Below are positions 13,166 to 20,086 of a stretch of DNA of 20,812 nt, piece after piece. Each line of letters starts with the position of its first letter. Positions within the stretch are counted from its first letter, which is position 1. The DNA lies in the NCBI GenBank assembly GCA_030018575.1, contig JASEIA010000012.1, positions 1-20,812 of the forward strand, in the 5' to 3' direction. The DNA is from Nanobdellota archaeon (lineage in GTDB: Archaea > Nanobdellota > Nanobdellia > SCGC-AAA011-G17 > GW2011-AR17). The notes beneath the pieces are model-generated. The model saw only the letters and a list, made by a program, of their open reading frames with translations, searched no databases and was not told where the DNA came from. The translations under genes were made by a program, and so were the position numbers.

Positions 13166-14095
13166 ATGGCCTTTTTTGATACTTTCAAGGATACTATAGA
13201 ATTAGTGAAAAAGACATTCACTGTTATTGGCAAGAATCCAGCTATATTAAAGCCCACAATAAAGCAGGCATGGATTGGCGCGGTTGTTTATTTCCTGGTT
13301 ATAGCCAGCATTTTTGCAATCGCATTTCCTTATAATATTCTCCCGATAATCGCGGCAATTGTGATTTTCTGCTGCATTATCTACCTTGTTTTCATATTTC
13401 CTTTTATCAAGATTCATTACAAGGCAGCCCAGTGCTGGATGGTTTACAGGACATTTGCCGGGAAAAGTGTGACATATGAAGAAGGGCTTGATAGGGCAAG
13501 GATAAACAAGAAAGACATAATCCTGCTGGGGGTTTTTGACATACTGCTCAGGGCGCTTGCAAACAAGCTGAAGCAGGGCACAAGGAAAGGGGGGCTCTGG
13601 CTTCTCATTGACATACTCTTGAAGATAATGGGAAAGGTTGTTGAAGAGGGATGGGACCTTATAGGGCATTACCTGCTGCCTGCAGCAATTATCAAGGAGC
13701 AGACAGTTATGGAAGCAATGCCTGAAATCAAGAATATAAGAAAGAATGTGCCGGGGGCGCTTGCAGGTGTTTTCGGGTTTGACTTTGTCGGCGACCTGAT
13801 AGGCAAGTATTTTGCCCTCTTGTTCTTCCTGTCTGCATTCATCGGAGTTATGATTGCTGTTGCCTTGAAGGGAATATGGATTCCGCTTGTGATTCTGCTG
13901 ATTATTTCATTTGGGCTTATGATGCTTGTAAATGTGCTTGTAGGCATGGTAAAGACAATATATTTCACCCTGTTTTACATGTCAATAACAATGCCTGACA
14001 AGATTTCAAAGCAGTATAGAAGTGAGGTTACTAATTATTTATTGAGCAACAAGAGAAGGCAGGGGACAGCGGGAAGGCCGCTCGGAAATATTTGA
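13166..14095 (+). CDS. Multi-pass membrane protein, DUF6159-like
   Basis: 309 residues. An amphipathic N-terminus (FFDTFKDTIELVKKTFTVIG) is followed by two close membrane segments (about 35-60 and 62-85), a cytoplasmic basic loop, and further membrane segments near 180-260. The conserved-looking part is LLPAAIIKEQTVMEAMPEI (about 169-187) with the KNVPGALAG that follows. This resembles archaeal and bacterial membrane proteins annotated DUF6159, but the assignment is from memory and unverified. Function is unknown. It is transcribed divergently from scpB, with its own TATA box. The basic tail (NKRRQG...) would be cytoplasmic. Confidence 0.72.
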   Translation: MAFFDTFKDTIELVKKTFTVIGKNPAILKPTIKQAWIGAVVYFLVIASIFAIAFPYNILPIIAAIVIFCCIIYLVFIFPFIKIHYKAAQCWMVYRTFAGKSVTYEEGLDRARINKKDIILLGVFDILLRALANKLKQGTRKGGLWLLIDILLKIMGKVVEEGWDLIGHYLLPAAIIKEQTVMEAMPEIKNIRKNVPGALAGVFGFDFVGDLIGKYFALLFFLSAFIGVMIAVALKGIWIPLVILLIISFGLMMLVNVLVGMVKTIYFTLFYMSITMPDKISKQYRSEVTNYLLSNKRRQGTAGRPLGNI

Positions 14096-14146
14096 AGCGC
14101 GGCGGAGCCTGATATTATGCACGATACTATCTGTTGTGAGGTATTT

Positions 14147-14416
14147 TTAAGGCGTCATACCTTGAGGTGTTTCTAACTTATTCTTGTCGATAATTACGTC
14201 ACAAAGCCAAATCTTTGCTTTAAATTTCTTAAGAAATCGCACAGCACGACGATACGAAAGTTGATAAATTTGCTTAAGGATTATGCCTAAGCAAAATATC
14301 CATGTCTGAAACTTTTTCGGCCCGAAATGATGAAACCATCTCGGATGTCCGGCTGCCTTAAACAACCGAAAAACTTTTCTATCCAAACGTTCTTCTTTGC
14401 TCATGGTGGAGCTCAT
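14147..14416 (-). pseudogene. Truncated transposase, N-terminal fragment (DDE type probable)
   Basis: 89 residues, far shorter than a working transposase of this sort (300 or more). The segment RLFKAAGHPRWFHHFGPKKF, followed by QTWIFCLGIILKQIYQLSYR and RAVRFLKKF, reads like the N-terminal helix-turn-helix of archaeal IS4/IS5-superfamily transposases. The catalytic DDE region is missing. After about residue 70 the frame ends in an unrelated-looking tail. ATG 14416 or 14404 may be the start; both lie in a GGTGGAG/CTCCACC hairpin. Most likely it is a dead relic of an insertion sequence. Confidence 0.5.
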
Positions 14417-14501
14417 CCTCCACCCTGCGCCTCTTCAGGGTAAAACCTTAAGAGGCATTGTTTTTAATAAGATTTTCTACGGAGCCCCAAGTTCCATAAT
14501 C

Positions 14502-14510
14502 TTTTTATAC
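14502..14510 (+). promoter_or_regulatory. TATA box of the aglH-like gene
   Basis: TTTTTATAC is centred about 27 nt before ATG 14534 and not suitably placed for the in-frame TTG at 14519. It therefore decides the start in favour of 14534 and a leaderless transcript. Confidence 0.6.
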
Positions 14511-14533
14511 CTTGCATATTGATTATTCTACAA

Positions 14534-15559
14534 ATGGTGCTAAGCTATCCTGTAATCATTACAAGCTTCCTGATAAGCTTCGCGCTTGTGCTTATTGCAA
14601 TGCCATTATGGATTAAAAGGGCGCACAGGGCAGGGCTTACCGGAAAAGACATGCACAAGGCAGACGGAAGGCAGGTTGCAAACCTTGGCGGGCTTGTAGT
14701 TATTTTTGGTTTTCTTTTCGGAACCCTTGCTTATATCGCAATTGACACTTTTGTAATAGCCCACACGAATATCCAGACTTATGTTCAGCGGGATTTGGGG
14801 ATAATGGCAGGGCTTGTTGCCATGCTTATACTTACAATATTGGGGCTGGCGGATGACATACTCGGCTGGAAATTAGGGCTTAGGCAGTGGCAGAAGCCGA
14901 TTCTTGCATTGCTTGCAGCAGTGCCTCTTGCTGTTGTGAATGCGGGGCAGACAACAATGGCGCTTCCTTTAATCGGAAGGATTGACATAGGAATCATCTT
15001 TCCGCTTGTTGTAATACCTTTTGCAGTGAGCGGAGCTGCAAACGGGTTTAACATGCTTGGGGGCTATAATGGGCTGGAAGCAGGCATGGGGATATTGATT
15101 CTTTCAGCGCTTGCTTATTTCACGTGGATAAACCAATACAGCCACATTGCAGTCATGGCTTTATGCATGGTATTTGCTTTATTGGCTTTTTACATATTCA
15201 ACAGGTGCCCTGCAAAGGTATTCCCGGGAAATGTGCTTTCCTACCCTCTTGGCGGGCTTATAGCAATTGTTGCAATACTCGGAAATATGGAAAGGATAGC
15301 TGTTGTATTATTTCTTCCATTCTTTGCAGAGTTTGTTTTAAAGCTAAGGGGCGGGTTCAGGAAAGAAAGTTTTGCAAAAATCCGCTATGACGGAAGCCTT
15401 GACGCGCCTTACCCTAAAATATATGGGCTTGAGCATCTTGCAATAAGAATCCTGCAGCAGTTCAAGAGAAGGGTTTTTGAATGGGATGTAACACACCTAA
15501 TTTTTGCATTTGAGATTCTGCTTATAGTGTTTGTTCTTGTGATTTACAGGGCGCTGTGA
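14534..15559 (+). CDS. aglH: Polyprenyl-phosphate GlcNAc-1-P transferase (GPT/AglH-type)
   Basis: 341 residues, about ten membrane segments. It belongs to the MraY/WecA/GPT superfamily and loads a UDP-sugar (GlcNAc in the known archaeal and eukaryotic cases) as a sugar-1-phosphate onto a polyprenyl phosphate, the first step of N-glycan lipid assembly at the inner face. Visible motifs are GKDMHKADGRQVANLGGLVV, the Asp pair LADDILGWKLG (D107, D108) and ANGFNMLGGYNGLEAGMG (from about 168). The NGLEAG form is that of GPT/AglH rather than the bacterial MraY DGxDGL form. A cytoplasmic loop near GGFRKESFAKIRYDG is also present. The gene stands alone, converging on rbcL; a glycosylation operon lies about 2 kb to the left on the other strand. 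Sugar identity is not proven. Confidence 0.85.
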   Translation: MVLSYPVIITSFLISFALVLIAMPLWIKRAHRAGLTGKDMHKADGRQVANLGGLVVIFGFLFGTLAYIAIDTFVIAHTNIQTYVQRDLGIMAGLVAMLILTILGLADDILGWKLGLRQWQKPILALLAAVPLAVVNAGQTTMALPLIGRIDIGIIFPLVVIPFAVSGAANGFNMLGGYNGLEAGMGILILSALAYFTWINQYSHIAVMALCMVFALLAFYIFNRCPAKVFPGNVLSYPLGGLIAIVAILGNMERIAVVLFLPFFAEFVLKLRGGFRKESFAKIRYDGSLDAPYPKIYGLEHLAIRILQQFKRRVFEWDVTHLIFAFEILLIVFVLVIYRAL

Positions 15560-15562
15560 AAA

Positions 15563-15580
15563 AGGAGGCTTTTGCCTTCT
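15563..15580 (-). terminator. Terminator between rbcL and the aglH-like gene
   Basis: The 27-nt gap between the convergent stops holds AGGAGGC-tttt-GCCTTCT, a 7-bp hairpin with one G-T pair. On the minus strand it is followed by TTTTT, fitting termination of rbcL. It may also serve the opposite gene. Confidence 0.5.
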
Positions 15581-15586
15581 CTCTTG

Positions 15587-16885
15587 CTATCTGGTTCCTT
15601 TTCTTCCCCAATAATCTAATGCTACCTTCAGCTCAGGGCACTTCTTTGCCGCAACTGCCAAATCAATGCCTGCAAGATAAGCTTCCACTGCTTCCCTCAT
15701 TGCCTTTGCCCCTGCATAGCTTCCTGAAGGATGCCCGTGGATTCCGCCGCCAATCTGAAGCATTATGTCAGTGCCAAGCTTATTCATTACCTTGTCGACA
15801 AGCAAAGGGTGCAGTCCGCCTGAAGAAACAGGGAATACAGATTTTGTGCCAAACCATTCCTGCGGCAGTGTATGCATTTGCGCATTTGCTTCAACTTTAT
15901 CATCAACAATTTGCTTTTCCAAAAACATTACTTCCTCTGCAGAGCCGACAAGCTTGCCGATATTTGCAGTGCCTATATGAAATTGGTCAACTCCCAAAAG
16001 CCTTACGCATTTTGCAACGCAGTTCATTGAAAAGCCATGCGTAGGAATTCTTGTCATTGCGCCGTGCATTGCACGATGTGCATGAATCGCTAATCCCAAA
16101 TCGCCGCAAATTTCCCTTACTGATGCAACAGCTGCCCAGCCTGTTGTTATTATGTCAATCATTGCGTACTCGCCGCCGTGCTCTTTTATGAACTTTGCCC
16201 TTTTTTCCATTTCTTTCACAGTAGGGCCTGTTATGTTAATCAAATAGCTTTTTTTCTCGCCTGTTTTCTTCTCAATCTTATCGCGCATTTTCAATGATTC
16301 AACAACCCTCTTCTTGAATGGATTAAATTTCTGGTCAGCAAGATTTTCATCGTCTTTCAGCAAATCCAATCCGCCTTCCCAAATCTGCCTTCCGACTTCA
16401 ACGTGCTGGCTAGTTGTTAATCCTACCTTTGGCTTTGCAACTGACAGCATTAACGGCCTGCCATAAACCTTGAATATGTTTCTTACGCCTCTTCTTCCAA
16501 ACTTTGGGCCTGGGAATGATTTTACAATCTTTTTTGTGAATTCAATATCTTCTAATCGTAATGCGTCAACTGCCTTCATTCCAAACACATTGCCTGCTAT
16601 TGACGCTAAAATCTGACTCATGTTTCCTTCCTCAAAATGGTCTTCAGGATATGCAATCTTAATCCATCTGCCTTTTGCCTCAAACACTTTTGCGGCAACT
16701 GCCTGCACATTCTTGTAATTCATTGCCTTTAAAGCAGACCATGTGCCCACAGAGCTTTCAGCTGCAACAGCGCCCCACGCCCTTTTTGCAGTGCTCCACT
16801 TAGGGACCTTAACCCTGAATGATGCAATCACGTCATGCGAATCAGGCTTGTAGCCCATGTCAATGAAATCCTCGTATCCTGCCAT
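15587..16885 (-). CDS. rbcL: Ribulose-1,5-bisphosphate carboxylase large chain, form III-like
   Basis: 432 residues. All active-site residues are present (spinach numbers in brackets): E43 (60), T48 (65) and N99 (123) in the N-terminal domain; K151 and K153 in AKPKVGL (175, 177); the carbamylated K177 with D179 and E180 in GGLDLLKDDEN (201, 203, 204); H270 and R271 in HAHRAMHG (294, 295); H303 (327); loop-6 K311 in GTANIGKLVG (334); S355 (379); and G379-G381. It should fix CO2 onto ribulose-1,5-bisphosphate, in archaea usually as part of AMP/nucleoside salvage to 3-phosphoglycerate. No small subunit, AMP phosphorylase or ribose-1,5-bisphosphate isomerase is nearby. V313 stands where most forms have Glu (336). 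GGAGTG 9 nt before the ATG is the ribosome site. The subtype needs a tree. Confidence 0.95.
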   Translation of the reverse strand: MAGYEDFIDMGYKPDSHDVIASFRVKVPKWSTAKRAWGAVAAESSVGTWSALKAMNYKNVQAVAAKVFEAKGRWIKIAYPEDHFEEGNMSQILASIAGNVFGMKAVDALRLEDIEFTKKIVKSFPGPKFGRRGVRNIFKVYGRPLMLSVAKPKVGLTTSQHVEVGRQIWEGGLDLLKDDENLADQKFNPFKKRVVESLKMRDKIEKKTGEKKSYLINITGPTVKEMEKRAKFIKEHGGEYAMIDIITTGWAAVASVREICGDLGLAIHAHRAMHGAMTRIPTHGFSMNCVAKCVRLLGVDQFHIGTANIGKLVGSAEEVMFLEKQIVDDKVEANAQMHTLPQEWFGTKSVFPVSSGGLHPLLVDKVMNKLGTDIMLQIGGGIHGHPSGSYAGAKAMREAVEAYLAGIDLAVAAKKCPELKVALDYWGRKGTR

Positions 16886-16930
16886 TTGAAATCACACTCC
16901 TTTTTACAGCTCATCTAATGGATTTGGAAG

Positions 16931-16940
16931 TATATAAAAT
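16931..16940 (-). promoter_or_regulatory. Promoter of rbcL
   Basis: ATTTTATATA on the minus strand is centred about 50 nt before the rbcL ATG and predicts a leader of about 25 nt carrying AAAAGGAGTG. rbcL is thus transcribed separately from the HMG-CoA synthase gene upstream and, unlike many genes here, has a leader with a Shine-Dalgarno. Confidence 0.55.
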
Positions 16941-16959
16941 TGTCGAAGAACAAGAAATA

Positions 16960-18336
16960 TCATTTATTGTATGCATAGTGCCTTCTGCCTTCGCCATCTT
17001 TGCTCTTAAGCACAAACTGGTCTCTTTTTTCAGCAACAGGCTCTTTTGTTTCTTTCCTGTGCAGCGCCCCATACTGCTCCATTGAAAGCCTCTGCCTTCC
17101 TTCTAGGGCAGGCGCTACTATTCCCCTGCCAATAGCATCTGCATACCCCTCGCCTATCACGCCGCTGTAAACAACTGCCGAGCTTCCGCTGCCGTATGAA
17201 AGGAACACAACCCTTCTGCCTGCAAGGCTCTTTCTTGCATTATGCTCTGTATCAAGAATGCTTGCAAGGCTCAGGAATACAGAGCCTGTATAAATATTTC
17301 CGACATGCGCGCACCCTATAACAGACGGCTCCACCTTCTGCCTGAAAACATTTTCGCTTTTTTTTATCCTGAGAATTTCCATTAATTTGCTTTTATCTCC
17401 AAGCATATCCCGCTCATTGGTCAAAAGAGGGCCAAAAGGGCCCAAAATGTGCGTTATTTCGTCAACATACTCTTCTGCAAGAATCCTCTCAAGCGCCTTT
17501 TTTCCCATTTTCGGAAACGGAAGATGGAAGGCAAAATAATCAATTGCGCCTGTAAAATCATGCGAATTTTTAACAGCCCCTGTTTGCAGCGCATTGCCCT
17601 TGAATCCCCTGAATGCCCTTGCAACCTGCTCAACATAGCAGTCAAGCGAATGCTTGCCGTTGACTATCGGCGTTTCATGCCCGTGCGGCCTGTAAAAGTC
17701 ATAATCATCCTGCATTACCCATGACGCAACGCCCCTGTCAAGCGAGACAAGCCTTGGGTTTTCAGTGACAAGCATGGCAACAGCCCCTGCGCCCTGCGTG
17801 TATTCTCCCGGCGAGCCAATGTCGTATTTTGCAATGTCGCTTGCGATTACTATTGCAGCTCTCCCCTCAGAAGGAGCCCATGTGCCGGGGCTTTCCCTGT
17901 GCCTTACAACAAGCCCTGCCTTGTTTTCACCTGAATTTATCCAGTTAACGCTGTCAAGCAATGCTCTTGAGCCTGCAACGCACGCTGACTTGTACTCAAC
18001 GCCCATGCAGTGCTGGAAGCTTCCTTTGCCGTAAACCTGCTCAAGCATTCCAATTACGTATGTAGTTAACGGCTTTGATTCATCCAGGCCGCCTTCTGTC
18101 GCAATATCTATTCTTCCTATGTTTTTTGGGGAAAGATTGTTTTTTCTCATCAGCCTCAGGCAAGCTGTTGCAGCCATTGTCGCTGTATCCTCATCAGAAT
18201 CAGGTATTGCCATCTGCTTAACGCCAATGCCCTTCTCAAGCTTTTCGCGGCTTACACTTCTCGCATCTGCAAAGTCCCTGTAGTCCACGTAAAGGCGCGG
18301 TATGAATAATGCAATATCGTCTATTCCTGCTTCCAT
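16960..18336 (-). CDS. mvaS: Hydroxymethylglutaryl-CoA synthase
   Basis: 458 residues. It condenses acetyl-CoA with acetoacetyl-CoA to HMG-CoA, the committed entry to the mevalonate route for isoprenoid lipids. The catalytic triad is visible: general base E81 in IATEGGLDESKP, nucleophile C119 in EYKSACVAGSRA and H271 in FAFHLPFPKMGKKA; the terminal GSGSSAVVYSG loop also fits. The start LFIPRLYVDYRDFADARSVS is typical. The protein is about 100 residues longer than the common archaeal enzyme of about 350 and resembles the bacterial/eukaryotic MvaS form. The neighbours usual in archaea (thiolase and a DUF35 protein) are absent. TTAAATATAA centred 26 nt before the ATG indicates a leaderless transcript. 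Confidence 0.92.
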   Translation of the reverse strand: MEAGIDDIALFIPRLYVDYRDFADARSVSREKLEKGIGVKQMAIPDSDEDTATMAATACLRLMRKNNLSPKNIGRIDIATEGGLDESKPLTTYVIGMLEQVYGKGSFQHCMGVEYKSACVAGSRALLDSVNWINSGENKAGLVVRHRESPGTWAPSEGRAAIVIASDIAKYDIGSPGEYTQGAGAVAMLVTENPRLVSLDRGVASWVMQDDYDFYRPHGHETPIVNGKHSLDCYVEQVARAFRGFKGNALQTGAVKNSHDFTGAIDYFAFHLPFPKMGKKALERILAEEYVDEITHILGPFGPLLTNERDMLGDKSKLMEILRIKKSENVFRQKVEPSVIGCAHVGNIYTGSVFLSLASILDTEHNARKSLAGRRVVFLSYGSGSSAVVYSGVIGEGYADAIGRGIVAPALEGRQRLSMEQYGALHRKETKEPVAEKRDQFVLKSKDGEGRRHYAYNK

Positions 18337-18356
18337 CCCTTTTATTTTTAGGCGGA

Positions 18357-18371
18357 TTATATTTAAGCTTT
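18357..18371 (-). promoter_or_regulatory. Promoter of the HMG-CoA synthase gene
   Basis: On the minus strand AAAGCTTAAATATAA gives a TATA box (TTAAATATAA, 18357-18366) centred 26 nt before the ATG, with the same AAAGC element upstream as the promoters of scpB and of the gene at 13166. Confidence 0.6.
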
Positions 18372-18387
18372 TCTATGCTTTAATCCA

Positions 18388-19290
18388 TTAATCCGGCGCC
18401 CTTGCAACAGCCTCTGCCTCTTTCCTTACAAGAACAGCCCTTTTTCCGATTAAGTTAGAAAGCCTTGAAACAGGCATTGAAAGGATGTCTGAAACAGTCA
18501 CTATGTTCTTTACCAATAATCTTCCAAGGGATGCGTTGTCAACTGTATGAAGGACAGTGATGGGATAGACAGCGTAAATGTCAATGATGTTCTGCAGGCT
18601 CTGCCCTTCTGGATGGCTCCAGCCCATAAGCTTCAATCCAACACTCTTTGAATACATCTCTGACTGCTCCGAAAACCTTGAATTTGTTATTATCATTGCG
18701 CCTGTGAATTTATCTTTTAAATCCAAGTATCTTGCATACACATACAATGGCGTTTGCACATTCACCCACATGCCCTGCTTTGAATGGTGCTTGCATTCAA
18801 CAAGCAGCTTTTCCTTTCCTTTTTCAGCAATGAGGTCTATCTCGTGGGTTATCCCGCTCCTGCCTTTTACCGCCTGGTTAAGGCTGATTTTGTATCCCAT
18901 CCGCTCAAAAACCTTTGCAGTGAACTGCTCAAAGGAAAACCCCTCATTCCCCCTGCCAAGCCTTGTGATTGCCCATTTTATTGCATACCTTGAGGAAGCG
19001 GGCATGTCCAGCTTTTTCAGCTCCCTGAATGCAAGCCTGTAAAGCTTTCCTGTATAAATGCCGTCATAGAGCATCGGCGTTATTCTTTTGATTACTTCTT
19101 CTGCAGTTGCTTTTTCAGCGCCTGCTCTCATTAATGAGTTTAAAAGCTTTTTAGGGTCAAACTTGACTCTTTCGCCGTTTGACTTGGTAATTGTTACGAT
19201 TGTTATGCACCTCTTATAGTAAAATATAAGGTTAATGCTTGTTTTAAGGCTTTGGGTGGGTGGAAAGGCGGATGGCTGTGATACAGCCAT
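18388..19290 (-). CDS. ATP-cone + Mrr-type nuclease + helix-hairpin-helix protein
   Basis: Three parts are seen (numbering from ATG 19290). Residues about 31-112 are an ATP-cone domain (ITKSNGERVKFDPKKLLNSL, ...GKLYRLAFRELKKL). Residues about 115-225 are a restriction-endonuclease-like PD-(D/E)XK domain: GFSFEQFTAKVFERMGY, D152 in HEIDLIAE and E165-C-K167 in LLVECKHH. Residues about 255-297 look like a helix-hairpin-helix DNA-binding end. A nucleotide-regulated nuclease of defence or repair is the likely role. The first 28-30 residues are doubtful: the only upstream ATG (19290) lies in a hairpin and encodes a non-homologous stretch. GAGGTG (19208-19213), a perfect Shine-Dalgarno, points to a start at codon ATC (19198-19200), where the ATP-cone begins. 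The true start may thus be non-AUG. Confidence 0.8.
   Translation of the reverse strand: MAVSQPSAFPPTQSLKTSINLIFYYKRCITIVTITKSNGERVKFDPKKLLNSLMRAGAEKATAEEVIKRITPMLYDGIYTGKLYRLAFRELKKLDMPASSRYAIKWAITRLGRGNEGFSFEQFTAKVFERMGYKISLNQAVKGRSGITHEIDLIAEKGKEKLLVECKHHSKQGMWVNVQTPLYVYARYLDLKDKFTGAMIITNSRFSEQSEMYSKSVGLKLMGWSHPEGQSLQNIIDIYAVYPITVLHTVDNASLGRLLVKNIVTVSDILSMPVSRLSNLIGKRAVLVRKEAEAVARAPD
19221..19248 (-). promoter_or_regulatory. Promoter candidates inside the extended ATP-cone frame
   Basis: On the minus strand two TATA-like boxes occur: CTTAAAAC (19241-19248) and CTTATATTTT (19221-19230). The first predicts a start near 19219 and an mRNA carrying GAGGTG before the ATP-cone. The second would start near 19199. 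Either one implies that the ATG at 19290 is not used. Confidence 0.4.
19272..19290. repeat. Tight 8-bp hairpin
   Basis: ATGGCTGT-gat-ACAGCCAT is a perfect 8-bp stem with a 3-nt loop. It contains the only upstream ATG of the ATP-cone frame. A second hairpin lies 21 nt further on. Confidence 0.55.
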
Positions 19291-19311
19291 GTGAGAGTGG
19301 CTGCGCTTGTC

Positions 19312-19334
19312 CTGAAAAGCCTTTGGCTTTTCAG
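19312..19334 (-). terminator. Hairpin overlapping the stop of the ArdC-like gene
   Basis: CTGAAAAGCC-ttt-GGCTTTTCAG is a perfect 10-bp stem with a 3-nt loop. The stop codon of the ArdC-like gene lies inside it. No T-run follows on the minus strand, so it is perhaps an RNA-stabilising or processing hairpin rather than a classic terminator. Confidence 0.45.
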
Positions 19335-20086
19335 AGCGTGCCGTTGATGATTGTTTTTGCGCAGCCAGCCACGTCCTTCAGGTTTTGCATAATCTTCTCC
19401 TGATTTGCATTATATAAAGCCAGATAATTAAAGCTCTTTGTTTCCATGTTGAAGTGTTTTGCAGTAACAAATGCAACAGCCTCTGCCTGTATCTCTTTCT
19501 GCTCTTTTGATAATTCTGAAGTATTATGCAATAATGCGTGCGCTATTTCATGCAAAAGCGCATTAATCTGCGTGTTATTGCTTTTGCTGCTATTAATTGT
19601 GATATTGCCGTTTGCTGCATAGCCGTGCAAATCCTCCCTTAAATCCTCAAAAGCAACATTAAGATTTTGCTTTTGGCAGAAATTTAATAGCTTTTGCATT
19701 AATCCTTCTGTTTCCCCTTTAACTTCAATATCTATATCCGGCAGAGGCTTGCCTTCTGTCTGCGAAATGTCAAAAACGCTTACTCTCCTGAAATAAGTTA
19801 TTGTTTCTTCTTTCTCATCCTCAATCTTCCTGCTCTTTGCAGGCGCAAGAATCCTTATTGCCCTGCTTCCTTTGATGACACTCCTTCCCAATTGCTTCCA
19901 TTTATGAAAGCCCGCCACTCTTGCTGCATTTGGCATCTGGAGATAAATTAACAGCTGATTGTACGGCGAGTAGTCCCAGAACCTTGACATTATGTTAAGG
20001 TATTCTTTGAAGAATTGGGATTTCTTTGCTTCTTCTGTTTCACTTGCAAGTTGCTTTAGAGCTTGCTCAACCTCTTTTAAGTTCAT
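19331..20086 (-). CDS. ArdC-like antirestriction protein with zinc metallopeptidase domain
   Basis: 251 residues. The N-terminal part (about 1-115) has the ArdC/DUF1738 ssDNA-binding signature: RFWDYSPYNQLLIYLQMPNA, VAGFHKWKQLGRSVIKGSRA and IRILAPAKS, then VFDISQTEGKPLP. The C-terminal part is a peptidase with HEIAHALLH (H179, E180, H183) and a downstream E198/E202 as probable third zinc ligand, similar to ImmA/IrrE proteins. ArdC proteins on bacterial plasmids protect incoming DNA from restriction. The gene overlaps the upstream YhcG-like gene by 20 nt, and GAGGA precedes its ATG, so the two are co-translated. Such genes usually travel on mobile elements. The alternative is a stress-response peptidase. 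Confidence 0.82.
   Translation of the reverse strand: MNLKEVEQALKQLASETEEAKKSQFFKEYLNIMSRFWDYSPYNQLLIYLQMPNAARVAGFHKWKQLGRSVIKGSRAIRILAPAKSRKIEDEKEETITYFRRVSVFDISQTEGKPLPDIDIEVKGETEGLMQKLLNFCQKQNLNVAFEDLREDLHGYAANGNITINSSKSNNTQINALLHEIAHALLHNTSELSKEQKEIQAEAVAFVTAKHFNMETKSFNYLALYNANQEKIMQNLKDVAGCAKTIINGTL

Larger units (their letters stand above)
14096..14533. other. Gene-poor spacer holding the insertion-sequence relic
   Basis: Apart from the transposase fragment and the aglH-like promoter this 438-bp stretch has no gene. It contains a 7-bp hairpin GGTGGAG-ctcatc-CTCCACC (14405-14424) and a second imperfect one, CCTCTTcAGG/CCTtAAGAGG (14430-14455), both just upstream of the transposase start. 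No terminal inverted repeats of an intact element were found. Confidence 0.5.

Noticed and set aside
13003..13257. 84-codon minus-strand frame upstream of scpB
   Set aside because: It overlaps the promoter and the first codons of the divergent membrane-protein gene and shows no recognisable domain.
14103..14486. 7-nt direct repeat CGGAGCC on both sides of the transposase relic, as a target-site duplication
   Set aside because: Seven bases over 370 bp can occur by chance, and no terminal inverted repeats were found just inside the copies.
15556..16044. 162-codon open frame on the plus strand
   Set aside because: It lies wholly antisense to the C-terminal half of rbcL, has no family resemblance and shows low-complexity Leu/Gln/Pro composition typical of a shadow frame.
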